DNA of 44,764 nucleotides from Rhodobacteraceae bacterium UBA6141 (lineage in GTDB: Bacteria > Pseudomonadota > Alphaproteobacteria > Rhodobacterales > Rhodobacteraceae). The first letter of the stretch is position 1. Every line of letters begins with the position of its first letter. This document shows, piece by piece, positions 31,537 to 41,185 of this stretch. The translations under genes and the position numbers were made by a program. The notes under the pieces were generated by a model. The model saw only the letters and a program-made list of their open reading frames with translations, made no database searches and was not told where the DNA came from. The stretch lies in contig DIVD01000053.1 of the NCBI GenBank assembly GCA_002423245.1, positions 1-44,764 of the forward strand, in the 5' to 3' direction.

Positions 31537-32397
31537 ATGTCATACATCCGCTTCGGCCTGATGATCCTCACCTCCACGGTGGTGATGTTCATCCTGATGT
31601 ACCTGAACACCTATGCGTGGGAGCACGTCTTCTTTTCGGAGACGCGCGCCTATATGGCGATCCTCATGGGCGCAACCATGGCGGTCATCATGCTTGCCTA
31701 CATGCTGGGCATGTACTCCAACAAGCGGCTCAACATGGCGATCTTCGCGGGCGCGGTGATCGTCTTCGCCCTGTCGCTGTGGCTCGTGCGCAGCCAGGTG
31801 ACGGTTTCGGGGCCAAGCTACATGCGGGCGATGATCCCGCACCACTCGATCGCCATCATGACCTCCGAACGTGCGCAGATCCGCGACCCGCGCGTGCGCA
31901 AGCTCGCCGACGAGATCATCGAGGCGCAGCGGCGCGAGATTGCGGAGATGCGCTATCTTGTCGCCGATGTCTCGGGCGGCAATGTGGTCGAGAGCATCTA
32001 CCAGGACCCGCCCGCCGAGCCGGGCAGCGTCGAGGACGCGCTGGCCAACACCCTCGTCAGCAAGCTCGACCTCGCGCCGATGCCCGAGGCCGAGGCGGGC
32101 CGGGTGCTGGGGGCTGCCGCTCCTTGCACCTTCAACCGCAGCCCGGAAACCGACCCGATCCTCTGGGCGCGCGAAGGCGGCGCGGCTGCGGTGAAGCTGA
32201 ATGGCGTGCTGATCGCGCTGGAGGCGGGCAGCGAGCCGCAGGAAGGCGCAGCCAGGTTCGCGGCGCCCGGCACAACGGTCACCGTCCGGCCGCTTGGTGA
32301 CGAGGCCGACTGGCGCGCCGATGCCGAGATGGTCTTTGAACTCGATCAGGGGCTCTCCGTCGGCTACCGCGGCTTCTACGCCTGCGAGGCGGACTGA
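31537..32397 (+). CDS. DUF305 membrane protein with C-terminal extension
   Basis: This inner-membrane protein (286 aa) of the copper island has three transmembrane helices (about 7-27, 40-60 and 66-86) followed by a short DUF305 ferritin-like segment with YMRAMIPHHSIAIMTSERA (His102, His103), the signature of DUF305 proteins that accompany copper-resistance genes. The C-terminal 140 residues form a soluble domain with one Cys in AAAPCTFNRSPETDPILWA and a final Cys in GFYACEAD. I know no function for this extension. The ATG at 31537 follows AGGAACCCGAG. It lies 32 bp upstream of the glutaredoxin-MauE fusion, in an apparent operon. Confidence 0.85.
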   Translation: MSYIRFGLMILTSTVVMFILMYLNTYAWEHVFFSETRAYMAILMGATMAVIMLAYMLGMYSNKRLNMAIFAGAVIVFALSLWLVRSQVTVSGPSYMRAMIPHHSIAIMTSERAQIRDPRVRKLADEIIEAQRREIAEMRYLVADVSGGNVVESIYQDPPAEPGSVEDALANTLVSKLDLAPMPEAEAGRVLGAAAPCTFNRSPETDPILWAREGGAAAVKLNGVLIALEAGSEPQEGAARFAAPGTTVTVRPLGDEADWRADAEMVFELDQGLSVGYRGFYACEAD

Positions 32398-32429
32398 CGA
32401 TCGCGGATGGAGTTCAAGGAGGTTGCATA

Positions 32430-33191
32430 ATGGCGTCGGCCCGGAACGCGAAGACGGCCCAGCTTTACCGGATGGTCATGCCCGACCATCTGTGTCCCTA
32501 CGGGCTCAAGTCGAAGGATCTGCTCGAGCGTGAGGGGTTCACGGTCGAGGATCACCACCTGGAGACCCGCGAGCAGACCGAGGCATTCCAGCGCGAGCAC
32601 GGGGTGGACACCACGCCGCAGACCTTCATCGACGGCAAGCGGATCGGCGGCTACGACGACCTGCGCAAGCATTTCGGACAGGAGGTCCATCAGGAAGACG
32701 AGACCAGCTACAGGCCGGTCGTCGCGATCTTGTCGGTCGCGTTCCTCATGGCCGTTGCCGTCAGTTGGGCCGCGTTCGGCACCGTGTTCAGCATCCGGGG
32801 GGTCGAGTGGTTCATCGCGATCAGCATGTGCCTTCTGGCGGTTCAGAAGCTGCAGGACGTCGAGAGCTTCTCGACCATGTTCCTGAACTACGACCTGCTG
32901 GCCCGCCGCTGGGTCCGGTACGGATACGTCTACCCCTTCGGTGAGGCGCTGGCCGGCGTCCTGATGATCGCGGGCGCCCTGATCTGGATCGCCGCACCGG
33001 TCGCGCTCTTCATCGGCGCGGTGGGCGCCGTCTCGGTCTACAAGGCGGTCTACATCGACAGGCGCGAGCTGAAATGCGCCTGCGTCGGCGGGTCGAGCAA
33101 CGTGCCGCTCGGCTTCGTGTCGCTGACCGAGAACCTGATGATGATCGCCATGGCGATCTGGATGCCGGTCCGGATGCTCTGGCTGGGATAG
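32430..33191 (+). CDS. Glutaredoxin fused to MauE/DoxX-like membrane domain
   Basis: This two-domain protein has 253 residues. Residues 10-85 form a glutaredoxin fold with the active site Cys22-Pro-Tyr-Gly (monothiol: the usual second Cys is Gly) and the glutathione-site TPQTFIDGKRIGGYDD. Residues 96-250 hold four to five membrane helices of the MauE/DoxX-like family, with a conserved LKCACVGGSSNVPLGF loop (Cys216, Cys218) that could bind metal or pass electrons. A strong AAGGAGG precedes the ATG. A role in handling thiols or delivering reductant for periplasmic copper metabolism is inferred from domains and from its position between DUF305 and cutF-cutO. Confidence 0.87.
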   Translation: MASARNAKTAQLYRMVMPDHLCPYGLKSKDLLEREGFTVEDHHLETREQTEAFQREHGVDTTPQTFIDGKRIGGYDDLRKHFGQEVHQEDETSYRPVVAILSVAFLMAVAVSWAAFGTVFSIRGVEWFIAISMCLLAVQKLQDVESFSTMFLNYDLLARRWVRYGYVYPFGEALAGVLMIAGALIWIAAPVALFIGAVGAVSVYKAVYIDRRELKCACVGGSSNVPLGFVSLTENLMMIAMAIWMPVRMLWLG

Positions 33192-33256
33192 GTGCCCGCC
33201 CCGCGTCTGGCCCTCCACGCCGGGCGGCAGTATGACCTTCGTGAAGGAGCCGAGGA

Positions 33257-33436
33257 TTGGCGCTTCTGTTCGGGTTCGTGCTGGCGGGCGCGCCCGGGAT
33301 CGGTCATCCTTCCGGGCTGCTGGCCGTTCGCCGGATGAAGCCGGACCCGAACGGGAGGCCGCGGGCGGCACCTGCGAGGGGCGCGCTCCCGCGTGGTGGA
33401 CATTCCCGCGAGCAGCGCCTATCTTTGGCGGCATGA
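33257..33436 (+). CDS. Possible 59-residue leader ORF overlapping cutF
   Basis: A TTG at 33257 with GGAGCCGAGGA directly upstream opens a 59-codon frame that ends in an ATGA overlap with the cutF-like start at 33433. The first 22 residues are hydrophobic (LALLFGFVLAGAPGIGHPSG, residues 2-21 after the initiator); the rest is Arg/Pro-rich. Codon third positions are GC-rich for the first 40 codons, as in real genes here. No family is recognised. The alternative is that 33192-33432 is a plain leader or promoter region for cutF, which also contains the small palindrome CCTTCGTGAAGG. Confidence 0.28.
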   Translation: MALLFGFVLAGAPGIGHPSGLLAVRRMKPDPNGRPRAAPARGALPRGGHSREQRLSLAA

Positions 33437-33795
33437 TCGAGCGTCTTGTCACCCTGCTTGCCATCCTCGCGATCACCGTGGTGACGACGGTGACATCTGC
33501 ACATGCCGCGCGCATGAGCATCGGTCCCGGCCACGATCATGCGGCGCATGCGGGCGACATGACGCCCTCGCCCGATGTGGTGGAAGCCGGCTGTGAGGGC
33601 GACCCGCGCTGCGGGTCGGCCGATGCCGGGATCTGCGACTTCGTCTGCGCGGGTCTTTCGGCCCTGCTCGCATCGCCGGACGCGGACCCCGGGCCAGCCC
33701 ATGTTTCCGCCTCCCGTTACTTCCCTCGGGAAACAAGCCATGTCAGCCGCGTGCCCGGGCTGAACGAGCGTCCCCCAAAGGCCCGTCTCCTCTAG
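33433..33795 (+). CDS. cutF: CutF-like copper-sensing leader protein
   Basis: This small secreted protein (120 aa) has a Sec signal peptide (MIERLVTLLAILAITVVTTV through SAHA, residues 1-25). It then has a His-rich segment GPGHDHAAHAGDM, four cysteines including a CXXXC motif at Cys68-DFV-Cys72, and a C-terminus ending ERPPKARLL with a Pro-Pro pair six residues from the end. In Rhodobacter capsulatus the equivalent gene (cutF, DUF2946-type) precedes cutO; binding of copper to CXXXC delays nascent-chain export through a C-terminal proline stalling motif and exposes the cutO ribosome site. Position, signal peptide, CXXXC, PP motif and a complementary stem with the cutO Shine-Dalgarno all agree. 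Homology is inferred from features, not alignment. Confidence 0.78.
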   Translation: MIERLVTLLAILAITVVTTVTSAHAARMSIGPGHDHAAHAGDMTPSPDVVEAGCEGDPRCGSADAGICDFVCAGLSALLASPDADPGPAHVSASRYFPRETSHVSRVPGLNERPPKARLL

Positions 33796-33862
33796 CGCCC
33801 GGGCCGGCGCCCGCGGCGTTCCATCGCCCTCGATGAACGGGATGCAATGTCCCGAGGAGACG
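33784..33862 (+). promoter_or_regulatory. mRNA stem sequestering the cutO ribosome-binding site
   Basis: CGTCTCCTC (33784-33792), the last three sense codons of the cutF-like gene, is perfectly complementary to GAGGAGACG (33854-33862), the Shine-Dalgarno region three bases before the cutO ATG. The 61-nt loop contains further small hairpins, for example CGGGA/TCCCG at 33838-33854. A ribosome held at the end of the leader gene would mask the 5' arm and free the cutO site. Confidence 0.75.
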
Positions 33863-33865
33863 ACC

Positions 33866-35368
33866 ATGAACACCCTTTCACGACGCGGCTTTCTCGCCGC
33901 AGGTGCTGCGGCCATTGGCACGGCACGGATGCCCCGTCTTGCCTTCGCGCAGACGCTGGCCCCGATCCGCCTGTCGGCCGCAAGCCGCACGCTTGACATC
34001 GACGGCCGCGCAGCCACCGTGTTCGGCCTTGCCGGGCCGGGCGGCCAGGGCCTGCTGCTCGACCCCGGCCAGAGGTTCCGGGTCGATCTGACCAACGATC
34101 TTGGCGTCGGCACGATTGTCCACTGGCATGGCCAGGTTCCGCCCAACGCGCAGGACGGCGTGCCGGACATGCCGATGCCGCTGCTCGCGCCCGGAGAGAT
34201 GCGCTCCTACGATTTCGAGGCGCGGCCGGGCACCCACTGGATGCACAGCCATGTGCCGGTCCAGGAGATGCGGCTGCTGGCCGCGCCGCTGATCGTGCGC
34301 GCGCCCGAGGATCTGGCCGCCGACCGGCAGGAGGTCGTGATGTTCCTGCATGACTTCTCCTTCCAGTCGCCCGAGGAGGTTCTGGCCGAAATCGCCGGTG
34401 GCGGCGGAGGGCATGGCGCAGGCCATGGCGCCGTGGCCGCTGCGCCGGCGCAGGGAATGCCAATGGCAGGCATGGGCGGGATGCCGGGCATGGGCGGGAT
34501 GGGCATGGGCGGGATGGGCATGGGCGGGATGGGAGCGGGCGGGATGGCCATGGACCTGAACGACCATGACTGGGACGCCTATCTGGCCAATGACCGCACC
34601 CTGTCGGACCCCGAGGTGGTGCAGGTCGAACGGGGCGGGCGCATCCGCCTGCGCGTCATCAATGCCGCCGCCGCGACGGTGTTCTGGATCGACACCGGCG
34701 CGGCCGGGGCGCGGCTTGTCGCGGTGGACGGGCACGCCGTGCAGCCTGTCGCGGGCACGCGCTTCGGGCTGGCGATGGGCCAGCGGCTGGATCTCGAGAT
34801 CGACCTGCCCGGCGAGGGCGGCGCCTGGCCGATCCTCGCCCTGCGCGAGGGCGCGCGCGAGCGCAGCGGCCTGATCCTTGCCACGCGGGGAGCCGAGGTT
34901 CGGCGGCTCGATGCCATGGCGGAATCCGAAGCGCCGGCCTTCACCGATCTTGCGCAGGAGGCGCGGCTGATCGCGCTGGACCCTCTGCCGGACCGGCCGG
35001 TGGACCGCAGCCAGATGCTGATGCTGGGCGGCTCGATGCAGCCCTATCTCTGGACGATCGACGGCGCCGTCTGGGGCCGGCACCAGCCGATCATCGCGCG
35101 TAGCGGCGAGCGGGTGGTGCTGTCGTTCCACAACATGTCGATGATGGCCCATCCGATGCATCTGCACGGCCATGCCTTCCAGGTGGTCGGCCTCAACGGC
35201 CGCCGCGTCGTCGGCGCGCGGCGCGACACGGTCCATGTGCCGCCGATGTCGCGGGTCGATGTCGCGCTCGATGCCGGCGAGGCCGCGCGCTGGATGCTGC
35301 ATTGCCACCACATGCCGCATCTGGCGTCGGGGATGATGACCGAATTCGCGGTGACGGCACCTGCCTGA
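33866..35368 (+). CDS. cutO: Periplasmic multicopper oxidase CutO/CueO
   Basis: This copper(I)/phenol oxidase is exported by Tat (500 aa). The start at 33866 gives the twin-arginine signal (MNTLSRRGFLAAGAAAIGTA). All four copper-binding blocks are present: HWHG (His86, His88), HSH (His127, His129), HPMHLHGH, and the HCHHMPHLASGM block with type-1 ligands Cys480, His485 and Met490. A Met/Gly-rich insert at residues 202-227 (GMGGM repeats) resembles the methionine-rich Cu(I)-binding region of CueO. The gene follows the cutF-like leader, whose 3' end can pair with its ribosome-binding site. No cutG copper chaperone follows; a small membrane peptide and copA do. Confidence 0.94.
   Translation: MNTLSRRGFLAAGAAAIGTARMPRLAFAQTLAPIRLSAASRTLDIDGRAATVFGLAGPGGQGLLLDPGQRFRVDLTNDLGVGTIVHWHGQVPPNAQDGVPDMPMPLLAPGEMRSYDFEARPGTHWMHSHVPVQEMRLLAAPLIVRAPEDLAADRQEVVMFLHDFSFQSPEEVLAEIAGGGGGHGAGHGAVAAAPAQGMPMAGMGGMPGMGGMGMGGMGMGGMGAGGMAMDLNDHDWDAYLANDRTLSDPEVVQVERGGRIRLRVINAAAATVFWIDTGAAGARLVAVDGHAVQPVAGTRFGLAMGQRLDLEIDLPGEGGAWPILALREGARERSGLILATRGAEVRRLDAMAESEAPAFTDLAQEARLIALDPLPDRPVDRSQMLMLGGSMQPYLWTIDGAVWGRHQPIIARSGERVVLSFHNMSMMAHPMHLHGHAFQVVGLNGRRVVGARRDTVHVPPMSRVDVALDAGEAARWMLHCHHMPHLASGMMTEFAVTAPA
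34469..34546 (+). repeat. 15-bp Met/Gly repeat inside cutO
   Basis: GGCATGGGCGGGATG (Gly-Met-Gly-Gly-Met) occurs four times, the first followed by a CCG (Pro) codon, then a degenerate fifth unit. It encodes residues 202-227 of CutO. The identity of the units at DNA level suggests recent in-frame expansion. Confidence 0.93.
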
Positions 35369-35422
35369 CAGGCGGCCGGAACCGAACCCGCTCCGTGCGG
35401 ATAACACAAAGAGGATGAGACG

Positions 35423-35548
35423 ATGAACTGGAACGGAATGGGCCCCGCAATGGGTTTCGGAATGGGCTTTGGCTGGATCTTCGGGCTGCTGGTCCTTGTG
35501 CTGGTGGTTTTGGCCATAGCGGCGCTGATCAAGTATCTTCGCAAATAG
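35423..35548 (+). CDS. 41-residue Met-rich membrane peptide
   Basis: This short gene has GAGGATGAGACG before the ATG and encodes a peptide beginning MNWNGMGPAMGFGMGFGW, followed by one transmembrane helix (about residues 18-37) and a basic end IKYLRK. The start resembles the N-terminal part of small SHOCT-domain membrane proteins common in metal-resistance operons, but no SHOCT domain follows. The five methionines before the helix could contact Cu(I) at the periplasmic face. It lies between cutO and copA, with 54-bp and 94-bp spacers, in the same direction. Function is unknown; copper linkage is inferred from context. Confidence 0.65.
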   Translation: MNWNGMGPAMGFGMGFGWIFGLLVLVLVVLAIAALIKYLRK

Positions 35549-35642
35549 CGGAAGGGACGTCTGGAACCGCCATTGAAAAGGGCTTGCGGCCTCCGACCAC
35601 CGGGGCCGTACGCTGCAAAGAGACATCGAAAGGCTGACAGAC

Positions 35643-37976
<2,334 letters not shown>

Positions 37977-38025
37977 CCTGAAGCTTCCGAACGGTCCGTC
38001 CTGCGCCTGACCTGCGTCAAAATCA

Positions 38026-38055
38026 TGTTGCCACTGCAACAGAAACGGTGTTGCA
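38026..38055 (+). promoter_or_regulatory. TGTTGC operator candidate of the kinase/PLP operon
   Basis: TGTTGC-CACT-GCAACA (38026-38041) is a perfect inverted repeat, followed by another half-site TGTTGCA (38049-38055), in the 110-bp gap before the kinase gene. The same hexamer recurs at the SDR/ABC divergent promoter of the cluster. A shared regulator is inferred; none is encoded in the window. Confidence 0.5.
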
Positions 38056-38086
38056 TTCGCCCCATGTTGAAGGGGATCGCACCACC

Positions 38087-39076
38087 ATGCTTTACGGGAC
38101 GGAGTTTCTGGCGCGGCTTGAGGCGGGGCTGCGCTCGCGGCTTGCTGCCTGGGGCATCCCCGGAACGGCGCAGGTCCGCCTGCTGACCATTTCGGAAAAT
38201 GCGACCTATCTCGTCGAAGCGCCCTCGGGGCAGAAGCGGGTGTTCCGGGTGCATCGGCCGGGATATCACTCGCGCGAGCAGATCCTCAGCGAACTGGCCT
38301 GGATCGAGGGACTGCGTCGCGAGCAGGTGATCGACACCCCCGCGCCGGTCCCGGCCCTCGACGGCAGCCTCCTGCAGCCGTTCCGCGACGGTGAGGATGA
38401 CCGCTTTGTCGCCTGTTTCGAATTCGTCGCGGGTTCGGCCCCGGACGAGAGCGGCGACATGCCGAAGTGGTTTCGCGTGCTGGGGGCGATCACCGCGAAG
38501 ATGCACGGCCATGCCCGGCATTTCGTGGTTCCGGAGGGCTTCGAACGCAAGCGGTGGGATTGGCGCACCATCATCGGTCCCGATGCCTATTGGGGCGACT
38601 GGCGCCGCGCCAGGGGGCTTGACGCCGAGGGGCGCGCCCTGCTCGAAACCCTTTCGGAGCGGCTGCGCGCGCGCACCGAGGCCTTCGGCGACGGTCCCGA
38701 CCGCTTCGGCCTCGTGCATTGCGACATGCGCGCGGCGAACCTGCTGATCGCGGGCGACCGGCTTTTCGTGATCGACTTCGACGACTGCGGCTTCAGCTGG
38801 TTCGGCTACGATTTCGCCGCCTCGACGAGTTTCATCGAGGACAGCCCCGAATTCCCCGAACTGATGCGCGCCTGGATCGCGGGCTACCACTCTGTCGCGC
38901 CGCTGCCGCCCGAAACCGAGGCGATGCTGCCGGTCTTCGTGATGCTGCGCCGGCTGCAACTCACCGCCTGGCTGGCCAGCCATGCCGAAACGCCCACCGC
39001 GCAGGCCCTGCCCGATTTCACCGCCGGCACCCTCGCTCTTGCCCGCGCATTCCTGCAAGCCGAGGCTGCGAAATGA
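38087..39076 (+). CDS. APH-fold small-molecule kinase (hydroxylysine/ethanolamine-kinase-like)
   Basis: This aminoglycoside phosphotransferase-fold kinase has 329 residues. The start at 38087 (MLYGTEFLARLEAGL) follows GAAGGGGA. The catalytic loop HCDMRAANLL gives His211, Asp213 and Asn218, followed by the metal-binding VIDFDDCGFSW. The text fits the group containing hydroxylysine kinase and choline/ethanolamine kinases rather than antibiotic-resistance enzymes. Its ATGA overlap with the class III PLP gene points to a kinase-phospholyase pair: the kinase would phosphorylate an amino-alcohol that the next enzyme cleaves. The substrate is unknown. Confidence 0.85.
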   Translation: MLYGTEFLARLEAGLRSRLAAWGIPGTAQVRLLTISENATYLVEAPSGQKRVFRVHRPGYHSREQILSELAWIEGLRREQVIDTPAPVPALDGSLLQPFRDGEDDRFVACFEFVAGSAPDESGDMPKWFRVLGAITAKMHGHARHFVVPEGFERKRWDWRTIIGPDAYWGDWRRARGLDAEGRALLETLSERLRARTEAFGDGPDRFGLVHCDMRAANLLIAGDRLFVIDFDDCGFSWFGYDFAASTSFIEDSPEFPELMRAWIAGYHSVAPLPPETEAMLPVFVMLRRLQLTAWLASHAETPTAQALPDFTAGTLALARAFLQAEAAK

Positions 39077-40362
39077 CGCAGAAGACGCAAATCCTGAACC
39101 TGAACCGCTTCGATCCCGACAGTGCCCATGCCGCCCCCGAGTTGCTGCGCGCGCGGATGCGCCATGCCGGGGCCAGCTCGGTGCTGTTCTATGCCGAGCC
39201 GGTCGAGATGGTGCGGGGCGAGGGGGTCTGGCTGACCTCGGCCGAGGGGCGGCGCTATCTCGATGTCTACAACAACGTGCCCTCGGTCGGCCATTGCCAC
39301 CCGAAGGTGGCCGAGGCGATCGCGAAGCAGTCCGCCACGCTGACCACCCACACCCGCTATCTGAACCGGGTGGTCGAGACCTATGCCGAGCGCCTGCTTG
39401 CCACCTTTCCCGCGCCGCTGTCGAACCTCGTGATGACCTGCTCGGGCACCGAGGCGAACGATCTTGCGATGCGGATCGCCGAGGCGGGGACCGGCGGGCG
39501 CGGCTTCATCGTGACCGAGGCGGCCTATCACGGCAATTCGGCGGCGGTGAACGAGATCTCGCCCTCGGCCTGGAAATCGCGCGGCCCCGCGGCGCATGTG
39601 CGGCTGGTGCCGGCGCCGAAAGCGCCCGGCTTCGATGCGGCGGTCGCCGCCGCCGCGCAAAGCCTCGATGCCGCGGGGGTCGGGGTGGCGGCGCTGATCG
39701 TCGATTCGATCTTCTCGAGCGACGGCATCTTTGCCGATCCGGCCGGCTTCCTCGCCCCCGCGGTGGCGGCGGTGCGCGCCGCGGGCGGGCTGTTCATCGC
39801 CGACGAGGTGCAACCCGGTTTCGGGCGCACCGGCACCGGGCTCTGGGGCTTCGCGCGCCACGGCGTCGTGCCCGACATCGTCACCATGGGCAAGCCGATG
39901 GGCAACGGCTATCCGATGGCGGGGATGGTCACGCGCCCGGATCTGCTCGCGCAATTCTGCGAGGAGACCGGCTATTTCAACACCTTTGGCGGCAACCCGG
40001 TGGCGGCGGCGGCGGGGCTTGCGGTGCTCGACGTGATCCGCGACGAGGGCCTTGTCGAGAACGCCCGCGAGGTCGGCGCCTATTTCCGCGCGGGGCTCGC
40101 CGAACTGGCCGCGCGCGCGCCTGTGATGGGGGAAGTGCGCGGCGCCGGCCTGTTCATCGGCCTTGATTTCATCGACCCGGAGCGCGGCACGCCCGACGCG
40201 GCGCAGGCCGGCCGCACGATCAACGCACTCAAGCAAAAGGGCATCCTGATCGGCGCGGCCGGGCTTTACGGGTATACGCTGAAGATCCGCCCGCCGCTGC
40301 CCTTCAGCCGCGACAACGTCGATTTCTTCCTCCAGGTCCTCGCCGAGGTGATGGCGGGCTGA
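39073..40362 (+). CDS. Class III PLP enzyme, phospho-lyase or aminotransferase
   Basis: This fold-type I PLP enzyme of class III has 429 residues. Key blocks are YLDVYNNVPSVGHCHP, SGTEANDLAMRIAEAGTG, ADEVQPGFGRTGTGLWGF and TMGKPMGNGYPMAGM, with the PLP lysine at Lys274. The nearest characterised relatives by look are the human AGXT2L1/AGXT2L2 enzymes (ethanolamine-phosphate and 5-phosphohydroxylysine phospho-lyases), which eliminate phosphate and ammonia to give an aldehyde. Coupling (ATGA) to an APH-fold kinase strongly favours such a phospho-lyase over a simple transaminase. An omega-amino acid transaminase remains the alternative. A hairpin terminator follows. Confidence 0.85.
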   Translation: MTQKTQILNLNRFDPDSAHAAPELLRARMRHAGASSVLFYAEPVEMVRGEGVWLTSAEGRRYLDVYNNVPSVGHCHPKVAEAIAKQSATLTTHTRYLNRVVETYAERLLATFPAPLSNLVMTCSGTEANDLAMRIAEAGTGGRGFIVTEAAYHGNSAAVNEISPSAWKSRGPAAHVRLVPAPKAPGFDAAVAAAAQSLDAAGVGVAALIVDSIFSSDGIFADPAGFLAPAVAAVRAAGGLFIADEVQPGFGRTGTGLWGFARHGVVPDIVTMGKPMGNGYPMAGMVTRPDLLAQFCEETGYFNTFGGNPVAAAAGLAVLDVIRDEGLVENAREVGAYFRAGLAELAARAPVMGEVRGAGLFIGLDFIDPERGTPDAAQAGRTINALKQKGILIGAAGLYGYTLKIRPPLPFSRDNVDFFLQVLAEVMAG

Positions 40363-40380
40363 CGCGCCACGGCGCGGGGG

Positions 40381-40400
40381 AAGGGGGCCTTCGCCCCCTT
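40381..40400. terminator. Terminator between the PLP gene and the SDR
   Basis: AAGGGGGC-CTTC-GCCCCCTT is an 8-bp perfect stem with a tetraloop between two convergent genes. The plus-strand tail is TCGATC, so the T-run is mostly within the stem. It probably serves both directions. Confidence 0.75.
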
Positions 40401-40404
40401 TCGA

Positions 40405-41175
40405 TCACATCGCCTCGAGCGCCGCAGGCGATTCCGGCAAGACCTGTCCACCGTCGACGACGATCGTCTGGCCGGTGATGTAGCCCGCCTCTGTCGATGC
40501 GAGGAACAGCGCCGCATTGGCGATGTCGCGCACGGTGCCGAGCCGGCGCAGCGGAATCGCGGCCTCCATCCCGGCGATGTAATCGGCGCCCATGCCGTCG
40601 AGCCCCTCGGTCGCGATATTGCCCGGCATCACCGCATTCACCGTGATCCGCTTCGGCGCAAGCTCGATCGCCGCGGTGCGCATGAAGCCGAGCTGCCCGG
40701 CCTTCGAGGCGCCGTAATGCGACCAGCCCGGGTAGCCGGTGATCGGCCCGGTGATCGAGGAGGTGATGACGATCCGCCCGCCGCCGCGCTTCTCCAGTTC
40801 CGGCAGCGCCGCCGAGACGCTGAGAAAGGTCGAGCGCAGGTTGGTCGCGATCACGTGGTCGAAATCGGCAGGCGTCATCTCGCCGAGCTTCGCCGCCGGG
40901 AAGATGCCGGCATTGGCGCACAGGATGTCGAGCCCGCCAAAGGCCGCCACCGCGGCGGCGACCATCGCCGCGCATCCCTCCGGGGTCGCGACATCGGCCG
41001 CGACGCCGATTGCCGCCGCGCCCGCGAGCGCCGCTACCGCGTCGGCATCCGCCTGGTTGCGCGAGACGATGACGGTGTTCAGCCCGGCCTCGGCAAAGCG
41101 CAGCGCGATCCCCTTGCCGATTCCCCGGCTCGCCCCGGTGACGATGACGGTCTTTCCCTTGAGTGGTTCGAACAT
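40405..41175 (-). CDS. SDR family NAD(P)-dependent oxidoreductase
   Basis: This classical short-chain dehydrogenase (256 aa) starts at 41175 (MFEPLKGKTVIVTGASRGIG) with AGGGAA upstream. The cofactor motif TGASRGIGKG, the structural NAG (CANAGIF), and the catalytic Ser140, Tyr154 and Lys158 (YGASK) are intact, and the end GQTIVVDGGQVLPES is typical of FabG-like SDRs. The residues after beta-2 (VSRNQADADAV) suggest NADP or mixed specificity. It converges on the kinase/PLP operon and diverges from the ABC importer, so oxidation or reduction of a pathway intermediate is inferred. The substrate is unknown. Confidence 0.9.
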   Translation of the reverse strand: MFEPLKGKTVIVTGASRGIGKGIALRFAEAGLNTVIVSRNQADADAVAALAGAAAIGVAADVATPEGCAAMVAAAVAAFGGLDILCANAGIFPAAKLGEMTPADFDHVIATNLRSTFLSVSAALPELEKRGGGRIVITSSITGPITGYPGWSHYGASKAGQLGFMRTAAIELAPKRITVNAVMPGNIATEGLDGMGADYIAGMEAAIPLRRLGTVRDIANAALFLASTEAGYITGQTIVVDGGQVLPESPAALEAM

Positions 41176-41185
41176 TCGTTTTCCC

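Noticed and set aside
38087..39076. Aminoglycoside-resistance phosphotransferase
   Set aside because: The fold is shared, but the gene is coupled to a PLP enzyme and a transport operon, which indicates a metabolic kinase.
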